In this document: piece by piece, positions 15,751-25,260 of the stretch
How the letters are laid out: the number at the start of each line of letters is the position of its first letter
Position numbering within the stretch: position 1 is the first letter of the stretch
Origin: Halobacteriales archaeon QS_4_69_34
Lineage (GTDB): Archaea; Halobacteriota; Halobacteria; Halobacteriales; Halococcaceae
DNA: 64,000 nt
Direction of reading: 5' to 3'
Assembly (NCBI GenBank): GCA_003021045.1
Contig: PXRN01000030.1
Span: 1-64,000 of the forward strand
Notes under the pieces: generated by a model
What the model was told of the DNA's origin: nothing
The model's input: only the letters and a program-made list of their open reading frames with translations
Database searches by the model: none
Program-made: the position numbers and the translations under genes

Positions 15751-16944
15751 TCACGCCGCCTCGGACCGCCGCGCGCGCCGTCCGGTCGGGAAGCCGACCG
15801 TGAGCTGCACTGCGGCCAGGACGGCGACGAGGGCCAGCGCTCCGATCCCGAACAGCCGGAAGACCGCCGTGTAGACGAGGCCCGCGTCGAGCAACGCGCC
15901 CACGGCGACGCTGCCGAGCGCGTTGAGCGAGATGAACGTCGCGCTGAACACCGCATACGCGCTCGCGCGGTGGGCGTCGGGCAGCGAGTCGAGGACGTAG
16001 GTGTCGATCGCCGGGAAGAGCCCGTGGATCACCAGCCCGAGCGCGACGCTCGCGGCGGCGAGCTGGCCGATCCCGGTGGCCGCCGTGAGCGCGAGCAGGC
16101 AGGCGGCGAACCCGACGCCGATCGACAGGAGGAGAGGAACGTACGCCACGCGGTCGGCGAGGCGGCCGGCCACCGTGAACGCGGGCACGCCGGCGGCGAA
16201 GACGACCGCCAGCAGCGTGCGGGCGGTGGCCTCCGGGACGGCCTTCGCCGCCACGAGGTAGGACACGTAGAAGTTGAACACGCCGTTCCACGCGAGCCCG
16301 GCGAACCCGGCGAGCGCGATGCCACCGAGGACGACCCGCCACTGCCGCCGGGCGGCCCCGAGGAAGTCCCGGCTCTCGCCCTCGCCGTTGGGCACGTTAC
16401 TCGTGCTGGCGATCGCCACGAACGCGACCGTCGCGGCCGCGGCGGCGACGCTCACGAGCGCGAAGACGAGCCGCCACCCGCCCACGAGGAGGACGCCGGT
16501 GACGAACAGGGGCGCACCCGCCGCGGCGAGCTGGCTCGCGGTTCCGTGGACCCCGACGGCGCTGCCGATCCGCCCGGGGAAGAGATCGCTCAACAACGGC
16601 TTCGCCGCGATGAAGTACATTCCGCTGGAGATGCCCATCAGGAAGGCGCTCGCCCAGAGGACCGGCAGGGAGGCCGCCGTCGCGGCGAGCAGCGGCGCGA
16701 CAGTGAGGATCGCCCCGGCCCCGCCGATCACCGCGTGCCGCGGGACCCGCGTGAGCAGGTAGCCCGTCGGCAGCCGCGGCGACGCGCTGCCGAGCCACGT
16801 CAGCGTCGCCAGCAGTCCGACTGCCGTCGCCGACGCGCCGAACTCCGTCCTGACGGGCTCGAGCAAGGGTGCGAACACCACGCGCGCGAGGTTGACCAGC
16901 AGCACCATCGAACACATCGAGCCGAACAGCCGTCTCCGTGACAC
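15751..16944 (-). CDS. MFS transporter
   Basis: A 397-residue major-facilitator protein with about twelve transmembrane helices. The helix 2-3 loop reads RLPTGYLLTRVPRHAVIGGA, a variant of the GxxxDRxGRR motif. The central loop near SNVPNGEGESRDFLGAARRQ separates the two six-helix halves, and the later AGRLADRVAYVPLL repeats the loop motif. The substrate is not identifiable; similar haloarchaeal proteins are annotated as nitrate/nitrite or cyanate-type carriers without proof. A GTG start at 16944 places the first helix directly after SRRRLF. It is divergent from nreA. Confidence 0.88.
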   Translation of the reverse strand: MSRRRLFGSMCSMVLLVNLARVVFAPLLEPVRTEFGASATAVGLLATLTWLGSASPRLPTGYLLTRVPRHAVIGGAGAILTVAPLLAATAASLPVLWASAFLMGISSGMYFIAAKPLLSDLFPGRIGSAVGVHGTASQLAAAGAPLFVTGVLLVGGWRLVFALVSVAAAAATVAFVAIASTSNVPNGEGESRDFLGAARRQWRVVLGGIALAGFAGLAWNGVFNFYVSYLVAAKAVPEATARTLLAVVFAAGVPAFTVAGRLADRVAYVPLLLSIGVGFAACLLALTAATGIGQLAAASVALGLVIHGLFPAIDTYVLDSLPDAHRASAYAVFSATFISLNALGSVAVGALLDAGLVYTAVFRLFGIGALALVAVLAAVQLTVGFPTGRRARRSEAA

Positions 16945-17167
16945 TCCTCTTGGGGGAGGGGCCGGCCGGGGTCAAGCCTTTCGACCCCGGCGTCGACCGC
17001 GGGGAGCGAACGACCGACGAGTGACCGGCCACGACCGGCGATCGGGCGGCGGCGCGACCAGCGACCGACGACCAGCGACCGACGAAGGCAGCGATCGACG
17101 ACCGTCGGCTCGACCGCGCGGGCGGACGATCCGAGGGTTCAAGCCGCTCAGGCCCCTTCTACCGCCA

Positions 17168-18451
17168 ATGCGGCTCGACGAATACTTCGAGGAGATCGAG
17201 CGCGACGCGGCCGCCGAGCGCCGGCAGCTCGTTCAGGAGAAGTCGTATGCGATCACCGAACACCTCGAAGCCGTCGAGCGCCAGTTCGACGACCACCTCT
17301 CGGGCGACTCGGTCCTCGGGAGCACCTCGCCGACGATCTTCGTCGGGCGCTCGAACTATCCGGAAGTGTCGGCGGGCGTCCTCTCACCAGTGGGCCACGA
17401 GGACCGGGCGGCGGAGTTCGAGACCGGCAGTCACTGGTACGAGCAGGACTACTCGATCGACGACGTCTTCGCTCGCCGCACGGGACTGCTGAACTCGAAC
17501 CGGCCGGCCGACGTGCGGAACGTCGCGGAGGCGTGGGACGGCGACGGCCTCGTGGGCACCCAACGGGAGGTCGCCATCGCCGACAGGCCCGTCGGCGTGG
17601 AAATCGGCCTCGACGGCGCGCCCGAGATCGACTTCGAGGTCTCCCGACGGGACGTCTCGACGCCGACCGGGCCGCGCGCCCGCGCTGAGAGCGCCGCCCT
17701 GACCGAGAACCCCCACGTCCCCCGGCCGGTGAAGAAGACCTTAGAGGACGACGACTGGCGAGCCGAGGGCGCGATGACCTACCTCTACAACCGCGGGTTC
17801 GACGTCTACGACGTCAACACGATCCTCTCGGCGGGCGCGCTCGGTCGCGGGGAGTCCCGACGGCTGGTGCCCACCCGGTGGTCGATCACCGCCGTCGACG
17901 ACACCGTCGGGCAGTTCCTCCGCGGGGGCATCGAGAACGCGCCGAGCGTCGACGCCACGGAGGTCCACTACAACGAGTACCTCGGCAACCGGTTCTGGGT
18001 CGTGCTCGCGCCCGGAAACTGGGAGTTCGAGCTCGTCGAGTTCAAGGCTCCCGGCAGCGTCTGGAACCCCGATCCCGACCGTGGCTACTGGGTCGCCGCG
18101 GACTACGAGGGTCACGGGGGCCGGACGGGCTACGTCGAGGAGACGGCGGGGGCGTACTACGCCGCGCGGCTGGGCGCGCTCGAACACCTCCGATCGCGGG
18201 GGCGGCAAGCCACGGTGCTCGTGCTCCGGCACGTCACGCCCGACTACTGGGGACCGACAGGGGTATGGCAGGTGCGCGAGACGGTGCGGAACGCCTTCGA
18301 TGGCGAGCCCGGCGAGGCCGAGTCCTTCGGCGACGCCATCGAAGGGATCGCCCCCCGGCTGCCGGTTTCGCTCGCGCGCCTCCGGCGAACGTCGACGCTC
18401 GCGGCCGGGGTGCAGTCGCGGCTCGAAGCGTTCGCGTCGAGTGCGAACTGA
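17168..18451 (+). CDS. nreA: DNA repair protein NreA
   Basis: A 427-residue protein of the archaeal Nre family, which works with PCNA and gives resistance to mitomycin-type DNA damage in Haloferax. Conserved segments include STSPTIFVGRSNYPEVSAGV, then DNPxMW-like SHWYEQDYSIDDVFARRTGL and ARAESAALTENPHVPRPVKK. NRFWVVLAPGNWEFELVEFK and LRHVTPDYWGPTGVWQVRET follow later. The C-terminal QSRLEAFAS fits a PCNA-interacting (PIP-like) box. Start MRLDEYFEEIERD at 17168 matches the family; the longer frame upstream is low-quality sequence. It is a single gene. Confidence 0.88.
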   Translation: MRLDEYFEEIERDAAAERRQLVQEKSYAITEHLEAVERQFDDHLSGDSVLGSTSPTIFVGRSNYPEVSAGVLSPVGHEDRAAEFETGSHWYEQDYSIDDVFARRTGLLNSNRPADVRNVAEAWDGDGLVGTQREVAIADRPVGVEIGLDGAPEIDFEVSRRDVSTPTGPRARAESAALTENPHVPRPVKKTLEDDDWRAEGAMTYLYNRGFDVYDVNTILSAGALGRGESRRLVPTRWSITAVDDTVGQFLRGGIENAPSVDATEVHYNEYLGNRFWVVLAPGNWEFELVEFKAPGSVWNPDPDRGYWVAADYEGHGGRTGYVEETAGAYYAARLGALEHLRSRGRQATVLVLRHVTPDYWGPTGVWQVRETVRNAFDGEPGEAESFGDAIEGIAPRLPVSLARLRRTSTLAAGVQSRLEAFASSAN

Positions 18452-18482
18452 CCTTTTTCACCCCGACCGTACAACGCCACGC

Positions 18483-19262
18483 ATGGGCGGAACCCTCTCC
18501 ACCGACGGGTCGGGCTGGATACTACACCGGCTCCGTGCCGCGGGCGTCGCCACCGCGGTCGGCGTCGTCGGCCTCGTCGTCGGGCTCGTGCTCTCGGCCG
18601 TCGCCGCACTCGTGCTGCTCCTCGGCGGAGTCGACGTCCAGTCCCAGCCCTTCCTCGTCATCGTCGTCTCGCTCATCCTCGTTCAGGGGGTGGCCTTCGG
18701 CGGGGTCGCGCTTGGCTATCTCCGCTATCGGGACCTCGGCTGGGGGTACGTCCCGGCCCGATCCCCCTCGATCCGGGACCTCCTCGCGGTGCTCGCGGGC
18801 TACGTCCTCGCGTTCCTCGGTGTCTCCGCCGGGACGCTGCTGATCACCTCCACGGGGGCCGAGCCGGCCGAGAACCAGATCGGCGAGATCGCCACCCAGA
18901 GCCCCGACGTGCTGCTCGTGCTCGTGCCGGCCTCGTTCCTGCTGATCGGGCCGGGCGAGGAGCTGCTCTTCCGCGGCGTCGTGCAGGGACGGATCCGGGA
19001 GGTCTTCGGCCCCGTCGCCGGCGTCGTGCTCGCCAGCGTGATCTTCGCCGCGATCCACGTCACCGCGCTCACCGGCGGACTCGGCGGCCGGCTGGCGACC
19101 ATCGCCATCCTCTTTTTTCCGAGTCTCGTCTTCGGCTCGGCCTACGAGCTCACCGACAACATCGTCGTCCCCGCGCTGATCCACGCCGCCTACAACGCGA
19201 CGCTGTTCGCCGGGCTGTACGTCTACCTCCAGTCCGGTGGGGCCCCGCCGACGCTGCTCTGA
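18483..19262 (+). CDS. CPBP-family intramembrane metalloprotease
   Basis: A 259-residue membrane protein with about seven helices. The Abi/CPBP motifs are complete: GPGEELLFRGVVQGRI (EExxxR), a conserved His in VIFAAIHVTALTG, and IHAAYNATLF (HxxxN). Such proteases include Rce1-like CAAX enzymes and bacteriocin-immunity proteins; substrates in haloarchaea are unknown. A T-rich patch (CCTTTTTCA) about 25-30 nt before ATG 18483 probably carries the TATA element. It lies 31 nt after nreA. Confidence 0.85.
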   Translation: MGGTLSTDGSGWILHRLRAAGVATAVGVVGLVVGLVLSAVAALVLLLGGVDVQSQPFLVIVVSLILVQGVAFGGVALGYLRYRDLGWGYVPARSPSIRDLLAVLAGYVLAFLGVSAGTLLITSTGAEPAENQIGEIATQSPDVLLVLVPASFLLIGPGEELLFRGVVQGRIREVFGPVAGVVLASVIFAAIHVTALTGGLGGRLATIAILFFPSLVFGSAYELTDNIVVPALIHAAYNATLFAGLYVYLQSGGAPPTLL

Positions 19263-19436
19263 GGACCCGACGCCGCGCTACGCGGGCTCGAGGTTCCCGA
19301 ACGCTCCGTCAACGTGTACGCCGGCGTCGAGCGCGTCGGTATCGATAGCGCGGTTCGTGCGGGCCAGGAGCCGGCGAAACGCTTTCCGCGTGGTCGATAC
19401 GAGGCGGCCCGGTGGCGGATCGCCGCTGGCTCGGAC

Positions 19437-20114
19437 TCACAGCGGCACCGGCAGCCACCGCAGCCACCGGACGACCGTCGCGGGCGCGAGCAGCGGCGGA
19501 TGGAGCACGAGCCAGTCGAGCAGCGTGAGACCGAGGCCGTGGGCGACCACCGAGGGCAGGATCGAGCCGCTCTCGTAGTCGACCAGCCCGAAGAGGACGT
19601 CCGTCGGTCCCGCGAGCAGGAGTTCCACCGGTGGCTTGCCGACGTGATGGAGCGCGTACAGCACCGGGCTGACGAGCACGCTCTTGCGCCCGAGGTCGTC
19701 GATCCCGACACAGAGCAACCCTCGATAGTAGGTCTCGGCGGCGAGGACGACGGTGAACTGCTTCGTGGCGTGGACGAGGAAGTCGGCTGGCGCGGCGCTG
19801 GTCTCCCACATCGGGTAGAACGCCCGCACGCCCGGCAGCGAGGAGCCCACGAGGTAGAAGGGCAGGACGAACGCCGCGAGCAACAGGGTGTTCCGGAGCG
19901 CGCGCCGGTCGACCCGCCAGCCGATCCGCCGGCCGTAGACCGCCGCGAGCAGCGCTGGCCCGCCGAGGTAGACCACGCCGTCGCGGGCGACCCGCGCGTT
20001 GAGGCCCGCGCTGTTCCACGCGGTCCAGACGATGGCCAGCACCACCCCCCACAGGAGCGACAGCTGCACCCACGAGAGCGAGGGCAGCTCTCGGCGCAGC
20101 TCCCGGACCGCCAC
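19437..20114 (-). CDS. divergent CPBP-like membrane protein
   Basis: A 225-residue protein with six or seven predicted membrane helices. ETYYRGLLCVGIDDLG occupies the place of the CPBP EExxxR motif but has only one Glu. LYALHHVGKPPVELLLAGPT supplies His residues, and VVAHGLGLTLLDW lacks the Asn of HxxxN. It is therefore a degenerate or functionally altered family member, possibly without protease activity. Three bases separate its start from the upstream DUF5789 gene, so they form an operon. Two CPBP-like genes lie face to face here (18483-19262 is the complete one). Confidence 0.65.
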   Translation of the reverse strand: MAVRELRRELPSLSWVQLSLLWGVVLAIVWTAWNSAGLNARVARDGVVYLGGPALLAAVYGRRIGWRVDRRALRNTLLLAAFVLPFYLVGSSLPGVRAFYPMWETSAAPADFLVHATKQFTVVLAAETYYRGLLCVGIDDLGRKSVLVSPVLYALHHVGKPPVELLLAGPTDVLFGLVDYESGSILPSVVAHGLGLTLLDWLVLHPPLLAPATVVRWLRWLPVPL

Positions 20115-20117
20115 GCG

Positions 20118-20528
20118 CTACTCGTCCGCGCTCGCCGCTTCGGCGTCGGTCGATTCGGCGTCCGCCGACGAGCCGTCGGTCGCGGGATCGCCGGCCGGGG
20201 AGCTGCCCGTCGACGTCGAGTCGTCGGCGGTCGGCACCGGCCCGCTGCCGACGATCCCGTGCACGGCGTCGATGAACGCCTGACGGCGCGGGAAGTAGGT
20301 GTCGTCGATCCCGTCGAGCACGTCGCTCAGTTCCCGTGGCCCGTCGGGCGTCCGGATCGCGGTGTCGCCCACCCGCCTTTCGAGTTCGCTCCTCGGCATC
20401 CCCCACGTCAGCCGCGAGGCGACCCGCGCTAGGGGGACCCCCTCGACGGGCTCGCCCTCGCCGAGCTCGACGACCGGCTCGTCCTCGCCGTCGGCTTCCT
20501 CCCCGTCGCCCGCGTCGTTGTCGGCCAT
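20118..20528 (-). CDS. DUF5789 family protein
   Basis: A 136-residue haloarchaeal protein of unknown function. The conserved core is PVVELGEGEPVEGVPLARVA, then RLTWGMPRSELERRVGDTAI, RTPDGPRELSDVLDGIDDTY and FPRRQAFIDAVHGIVGSGPV. A Ser/Asp/Thr/Ala-rich tail of about 35 residues follows and is probably unstructured. It is cotranscribed with the CPBP-like gene three bases downstream. Cytosolic; no enzyme motif is visible. Confidence 0.82.
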   Translation of the reverse strand: MADNDAGDGEEADGEDEPVVELGEGEPVEGVPLARVASRLTWGMPRSELERRVGDTAIRTPDGPRELSDVLDGIDDTYFPRRQAFIDAVHGIVGSGPVPTADDSTSTGSSPAGDPATDGSSADAESTDAEAASADE

Positions 20529-20754
20529 AGCGCTCGGTTCAACGCCGCGGCGAGTATACCTTTCGGACCGCTCGGCAGCGACGCCGAGAGGAGCGGCGCG
20601 GCCGGCGAGCGGTCGTCGAGAGGAGCGAAGCGCGAAAGGGAAAAGCAGGTGAGTCACGGGGACCGTGCAGGCCCCGGAGGGATCGTCGTGAGTCGTTCCG
20701 GTAGCCGCCGGCGTGGGATCGGCGGCTCCCGGCGAACGGTCACGACAGCCCCTC

Positions 20755-21216
20755 TCAGTCCGGGAAGAACAGCGAGGGGTCCTCGCAGGTGAACGTCACG
20801 CCCCGGTCGTCGGCGAGCGGGCGGACGTGGACGGCGAACTCCCCGGCCGCCCGGGCGCGCTCGCCGAGGCCCTCGGCCCGGGTGGGATCGTAGTACGCCG
20901 GACAGCAGACCGCGCGCTCGCGGGCCGCGTCCTCGACGGCGACCAGCAGGAAGACGATCCCCGCGTCCGCGCTGCGGTACACCTCGTAGCTCTCGAAGGT
21001 CCCCTCGGCGGCCAGCTCCTCTAGCCGGTCGAACTCGTCGTCGGGAACGAGCACGTCCAGCCCCGGGTACTCGCTGACCGCCACGGCGTCGCCGGGGTGG
21101 AGTTCGAGCGCCTTCCAGCCTGCCTCGCGGTACGCCGCGGCCGTGGCCTTGACGTCCGCTAGTACCGCGTCCCACGAGCCACTCACGCGCTCGAAGGGGT
21201 TCGCGTCGTCGGGCAC
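20755..21216 (-). CDS. haloarchaeal conserved hypothetical protein (DUF7529-like)
   Basis: A 153-residue acidic protein from GTG 21216 (first residues [20 protein letters not shown]). Recognisable conserved pieces are [58 protein letters not shown] and [14 protein letters not shown]. The assignment to DUF7529 is from memory and tentative. No catalytic motif is obvious; an alpha/beta fold is likely. The frame upstream of the GTG is low-quality and overlaps the pdh promoter, which supports the chosen start. Confidence 0.6.
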   Translation of the reverse strand: MPDDANPFERVSGSWDAVLADVKATAAAYREAGWKALELHPGDAVAVSEYPGLDVLVPDDEFDRLEELAAEGTFESYEVYRSADAGIVFLLVAVEDAARERAVCCPAYYDPTRAEGLGERARAAGEFAVHVRPLADDRGVTFTCEDPSLFFPD

Positions 21217-21320
21217 GGGGAGAGGGGAGGTGCTGGCGGGCAAAAGCGTTCCCCTCCCGGTTTCGGCGGGGGACGGCCGGCCCCGGCTCCGGGCTGGCAA
21301 TACTGGCACGCAGGCAAACG

Positions 21321-21341
21321 TTTTTACAAAAAGGATATAAC
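21321..21341 (+). promoter_or_regulatory. promoter of the 2-oxoacid dehydrogenase operon
   Basis: An AT-rich patch TTTTTACAAAAAGGATATAA, with a short inverted repeat TTTTTacAAAAA, stands 45-63 nt before the ATG at 21384 in otherwise GC-rich DNA. A transcript starting near 21360 would have a leader of about 20 nt. The inverted repeat could be an operator; unproven. Confidence 0.5.
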
Positions 21342-21383
21342 GGGCGCGGACGAACCGCCGCTCATGCCGGAGCACGGGTACTC

Positions 21384-22493
21384 ATGAGTGCGCTACAGCG
21401 CGACCCCGACGAGCGGGTGCAGGTGCTCGACGAGGACGGGCAGGTCCGGGAGGGCGCGGACGTACCCGACCTCGATAGCGAGGAGCTCGTGGCGATGTAC
21501 CGCGAGATGCGGTTGGTCAGGCACTTCGACCAGCGCGCGGTAAGCCTCCAGCGTCAGGGCCGGATGGGCACCTATCCCCCGCTGTCGGGACAGGAGGGAG
21601 CCCAGATCGGCAGCGCCCACGCGCTCGCCGAGGAGGACTGGCTGTTCCCCAGCTACCGCGAGCACGGCGCGGCGCTCGTGCAGGGGTTCTCGCTCGAACG
21701 CACGCTGTTGTACTGGATGGGCCACGAGGTCGGCAGCGAGGGGGAAGGCACGGACCCGAACGTGTTCACGAGCGCCGTCCCCATCGCCACCCAGATCCCT
21801 CACGCCACGGGTGCGGCGTGGGCCTCGAAGCTCGAGGGCGAGGAGAAGGCCTTCCTGTGTTACTTCGGCGACGGCGCGACGAGCGAGGGCGACTTCCACG
21901 AGGGGCTGAACTTCGCGGGTGTGTTCGACACCCCCAACGTCTTCTTTTGTAACAACAACCAGTGGGCGATCTCCGTGCCCCGGGAGCGCCAGACCGCGAG
22001 CGAGACGCTCGCGGTGAAGGCCGATGCCTACGGGTTCGAGGGCGTCCAGGTGGACGGCATGGACCCGCTGGCGGTCTATCAGGTCACCGAAGCGGCCGTC
22101 GAGAAGGCCAAAGACCCCGCGGAGGGCGAGCTGCGCCCGACGCTGATCGAGGCAGTGCAGTACCGCTTCGGCGCACACACGACGGCGGACGATCCCTCCG
22201 TCTACCGCGAGGACGAAGAGGTCGAACGCTGGAAGCGCAAGGACCCGATCCCGCGGCTCGAGACCTACCTCCGGGAGGAGGGCCACCTCGACGACGAGCG
22301 GATCGACGCCATCGAGGCAGCGATCGAAGACGACGTGGCCGACGCCATCGATGCCGCCGAGGCCGAAAAGCGACCCGACCCCGAGGAGATCTTCGCGTAC
22401 GTCTACGCCGACATGCCCGAGCGGCTCGACGAACAGCTCGCGTACCTGCGGCGGCTGCGCGAAACGCACGGTAACGACGCACTACTGGAGTGA
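21384..22493 (+). CDS. pdhA: pyruvate/2-oxoacid dehydrogenase E1 alpha subunit
   Basis: A 369-residue thiamine-diphosphate enzyme subunit that decarboxylates a 2-oxoacid and passes the acyl group to E2 lipoate. The TPP motif [20 protein letters not shown] and the following [13 protein letters not shown] are complete, as is [20 protein letters not shown] near the active site. [16 protein letters not shown] matches the phosphorylation-loop region. The substrate may be pyruvate or a branched-chain oxoacid; haloarchaeal paralogues (oadh) are hard to tell apart. It is first in an operon with E1 beta (10-nt gap) and E2. Confidence 0.92.
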   Translation: MSALQRDPDERVQVLDEDGQVREGADVPDLDSEELVAMYREMRLVRHFDQRAVSLQRQGRMGTYPPLSGQEGAQIGSAHALAEEDWLFPSYREHGAALVQGFSLERTLLYWMGHEVGSEGEGTDPNVFTSAVPIATQIPHATGAAWASKLEGEEKAFLCYFGDGATSEGDFHEGLNFAGVFDTPNVFFCNNNQWAISVPRERQTASETLAVKADAYGFEGVQVDGMDPLAVYQVTEAAVEKAKDPAEGELRPTLIEAVQYRFGAHTTADDPSVYREDEEVERWKRKDPIPRLETYLREEGHLDDERIDAIEAAIEDDVADAIDAAEAEKRPDPEEIFAYVYADMPERLDEQLAYLRRLRETHGNDALLE

Positions 22494-22503
22494 GGGCCCG
22501 ATC

Positions 22504-23532
22504 ATGAGTCAATCACAGCAGGCGGACGGGACCGACGGGACGAGTAGCGAGGAGAGCCAGAGCCTGACGCTCGTCCAGGCCGTGCGCGACGCGCTCTACG
22601 GCGAGCTCGACCGCGATAAGGACGTGCTCGTGATGGGCGAGGACGTCGGCAAAAACGGGGGCGTCTTCCGCGCCACGCAGGGCCTCTACGACGAGTTCGG
22701 CGAGGACCGGGTGATCGACACGCCGCTCGCGGAGTCGGGGATCGTCGGGACGGCCATCGGGATGGCCGCCTACGGGCTGCGGCCAGTGCCCGAGATCCAG
22801 TTTCAGGGGTTCATCTACCCCGGGTTCGACCAGATCGTGAGCCACGCGGCCCGCCTGCGGACCCGCTCGCGGGGCCGGTTCACCTGCCCGCTCACGCTCC
22901 GTGCGCCCTACGGCGGCGGCATCCGCGCGCCCGAGCACCACTCCGAATCGAAGGAGGCCTTCTTCGTCCACGAGCCCGGGCTGAAGGTGGTGATCCCGAG
23001 CACGCCCCGCGACGCGAAGGGGCTGCTCGCTGCGGCGATCAGGGACCCCGATCCCGTGATGTTCTTCGAGCCGAAGCTGATCTACCGCGCCTTCCGGGAG
23101 GACGTGCCCGACGACACGTACACGACGCCGCTGGGCGAGGCCGCCGTCCGCCGGGAGGGGACTGACATCTCGGTGTTCACGTGGGGCGCGATGACCCGGG
23201 CGACGATGGAGGCCGCGGCGGAGCTCGCCGAGGAGGGGATCGACCCCGAGGTGGTCGACCTCCGCACCCTCTCGCCGCTGGACGAGGCGACGATCGTCGA
23301 CTCCTTCGAGAAGACGGGGCGGGCCGCGGTGGTCCACGAGGCGCCCAAGACGGGCGGGCTGGCGGGCGAGATCACCGCGACGATCCAGGAGGAGGCCCTG
23401 CTCTACCAGGAGGCCCCGATCGAGCGGATCACGGGCTTCGATACGCCCTTCCCGCTGTACGCGTTGGAGGACTACTACCTGCCCGAGGCCGAGCGCATCG
23501 CCGACAGCATCCGCGAGGCCGTGGACTTTTAG
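22504..23532 (+). CDS. pdhB: pyruvate/2-oxoacid dehydrogenase E1 beta subunit
   Basis: A 342-residue partner of E1 alpha, completing the alpha2beta2 decarboxylase. The transketolase-like fold shows VLVMGEDVGKNGGVFRATQG (the conserved Glu that activates TPP is in GED). Later segments are TPLAESGIVGTAIGMAAYGL, EIQFQGFIYPGFDQIVSHAA and RAPYGGGIRAPEHHSES. The C-terminal transketolase domain includes DISVFTWGAMTRATMEAAAE and PEVVDLRTLSPLD. The ATG at 22504 is ten bases after pdhA. Its TAG stop is followed at once by the E2 start. Confidence 0.93.
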   Translation: MSQSQQADGTDGTSSEESQSLTLVQAVRDALYGELDRDKDVLVMGEDVGKNGGVFRATQGLYDEFGEDRVIDTPLAESGIVGTAIGMAAYGLRPVPEIQFQGFIYPGFDQIVSHAARLRTRSRGRFTCPLTLRAPYGGGIRAPEHHSESKEAFFVHEPGLKVVIPSTPRDAKGLLAAAIRDPDPVMFFEPKLIYRAFREDVPDDTYTTPLGEAAVRREGTDISVFTWGAMTRATMEAAAELAEEGIDPEVVDLRTLSPLDEATIVDSFEKTGRAAVVHEAPKTGGLAGEITATIQEEALLYQEAPIERITGFDTPFPLYALEDYYLPEAERIADSIREAVDF

Positions 23533-25260
23533 ATGGTCCGCGAGTTCGAGCTGCCCGACGTGGGCGAGGGCGTCGCCGAGGGCGAGATCGTCTCGTGGCT
23601 GGTCGAGGTCGGCGAGGAAGTGAGCGAGGACCAGCCCGTGGTCGAGGTCGAGACGGACAAGGCCGTCGTCGAGGTGCCCTCGCCGGTGAACGGCACGGTG
23701 CGGGAGATTCGCGCCGAGGAAGGGGAGATGGTGCCCGTGGGAACGGTGATCATCACCTTCGACGTCGAGGGCGAAGAGGGCGAGCAAGCCGGTGCGACGG
23801 ACGCCGAGCGGCCGGCCGAGGAGCGGACCGACACCGCGACCGCGGCCGGACCGGCGGACGGGGACGCGGCGGGCGCGGCGGGCGCGGCGGCAGATGGCAG
23901 TGTGGAGGATGACACCGAACCGGCGCCGGAGCGGCCCGGCGGGCGGGTGTTCGCCGCGCCGAGCGCCAGACGGCTCGCCCGCGAGCTCGGCGTCGACATC
24001 GGTAGCGTGCGGGGGTCGGGCCCCGGCGGGCGCGTCTCGGAGGGCGACGTGCGCGCGGCGGCCGAGGGCGATCGTGGCGGCGGAGCGGCGGGCGACGGTG
24101 AGCCGACGGGAGCGAGCCCGTCAGAACCGGGAGGGACGGGGGCGGAGTCGGCCGTCGAACGCGTCGACGGCGAGTCGGCCAGCGGAGCGGCGGCCAGCAC
24201 GGAGGGAACGGACGGCGTGGCCGCGTCCGGGGCCGCCCGGCCGACGATCGAGTCGGCGGACCGCGAGCGCACGTTGGCCACACCGGCCACCAGACGGCTT
24301 GCCGCCGAGGCGAACGTCGACCTCGATAGCGTGCCCGCCAGCGAGCGGCGCGACGGCGAGGCGTTCGTCACCCCCGAGGCGGTACGGGAGTACGCCGACG
24401 CCCAGCGGGCGGCCCAGGCGGCCGACGCACGGGCGGTTACGGGCGGGGCGGGCGCGACCGAAGAGCGCGAGGAACGCGTGCCCTACCGCGGCATCCGGCG
24501 GACGATCGGGCAGGCGATGGAGCGCTCGAAGTACACCGCCCCCCACGTCACCCACCACGACGAGGTCGACGTCACCGAGCTGGTCGACACCAGAAGCGAG
24601 CTCGCGGCGGTGGCCGAAAAGCGGGGCATCTCGTTGACGTACATGCCGTTCGTGATGAAGGCCTGCGTGGCCGCGCTCCGGGAGTTCCCCGACCTCAACA
24701 GCTCGCTCGACGAGGAAGCCGAGGAGATCGTCCACAAGCACTACTACAACCTCGGCGTCGCGGTCGGGACCGACGCCGGGCTGATGGTGCCCGTGATCGA
24801 GGGGGTCGACCGGAAGGGTATGCTCCAGCTCGCCTCGGAGATGAACGAGCTGATCCGGAAGGCACAGGACCGCTCGATCGACCGCGAGGAGATGCAGGGC
24901 GGCACGTTCACGATCACGAACTTCGGGGCGATCGGCGGCGAGTACGCCACGCCGATCGTCAACCACCCCGAGACCGCGATCCTCGGGCTGGGCGCGATCA
25001 AGGAGAAACCGCGGGTGGTCGAGAGCGAGGCGCGGAGCGCCGCGGACGGGGCGAGTAGCGCGGAGCAAAGCTCCGCGGACAGTCGAGCGGCGAGGCCGCG
25101 AGACGACGGCGACGCCGCGAGCAAAGACGTCGTCCCCCGCAAGGTGCTGACGCTCTCGCTGTCGATCGACCACCGGGTGATCGACGGGGCGGTGGCCGCG
25201 CGGTTCACCAATCGGGTGAAGGAGTACTTGGAGCGCCCGCGACTGCTGCTGTTGGAGTGA
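23533..25260 (+). CDS. pdhC: 2-oxoacid dehydrogenase E2 (dihydrolipoyl acyltransferase)
   Basis: A 575-residue core enzyme that moves acyl groups from lipoate to CoA. Domains: lipoyl domain with ETDKAVVEV (lipoyl-Lys 43), an Ala/Asp/Gly linker, a first peripheral-subunit-binding domain at about 137-175 (APSARRLARELGVDIGSVRG), and a second such segment at about 249-290 (ATPATRRLAAEANVDLDSVP). The catalytic domain runs from about 318 to the end with DHRVIDG (His 547, Asp 551). An unusual insertion at about 498-535 (Ala/Ser/Asp-rich, built on a DNA palindrome at 25059-25077) sits in the loop before the active-site strand. No E3 gene follows, so lipoamide dehydrogenase must be encoded elsewhere. 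Confidence 0.92.
   Translation: MVREFELPDVGEGVAEGEIVSWLVEVGEEVSEDQPVVEVETDKAVVEVPSPVNGTVREIRAEEGEMVPVGTVIITFDVEGEEGEQAGATDAERPAEERTDTATAAGPADGDAAGAAGAAADGSVEDDTEPAPERPGGRVFAAPSARRLARELGVDIGSVRGSGPGGRVSEGDVRAAAEGDRGGGAAGDGEPTGASPSEPGGTGAESAVERVDGESASGAAASTEGTDGVAASGAARPTIESADRERTLATPATRRLAAEANVDLDSVPASERRDGEAFVTPEAVREYADAQRAAQAADARAVTGGAGATEEREERVPYRGIRRTIGQAMERSKYTAPHVTHHDEVDVTELVDTRSELAAVAEKRGISLTYMPFVMKACVAALREFPDLNSSLDEEAEEIVHKHYYNLGVAVGTDAGLMVPVIEGVDRKGMLQLASEMNELIRKAQDRSIDREEMQGGTFTITNFGAIGGEYATPIVNHPETAILGLGAIKEKPRVVESEARSAADGASSAEQSSADSRAARPRDDGDAASKDVVPRKVLTLSLSIDHRVIDGAVAARFTNRVKEYLERPRLLLLE
25059..25077. repeat. perfect inverted repeat inside the E2 gene
   Basis: CGCGGAGC-AAA-GCTCCGCG: two eight-base arms around a three-base loop, within the insertion that interrupts the E2 catalytic domain. 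CCGCGGAC recurs on both sides (about 25040 and 25073). It looks like a translated palindromic element. Confidence 0.7.
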
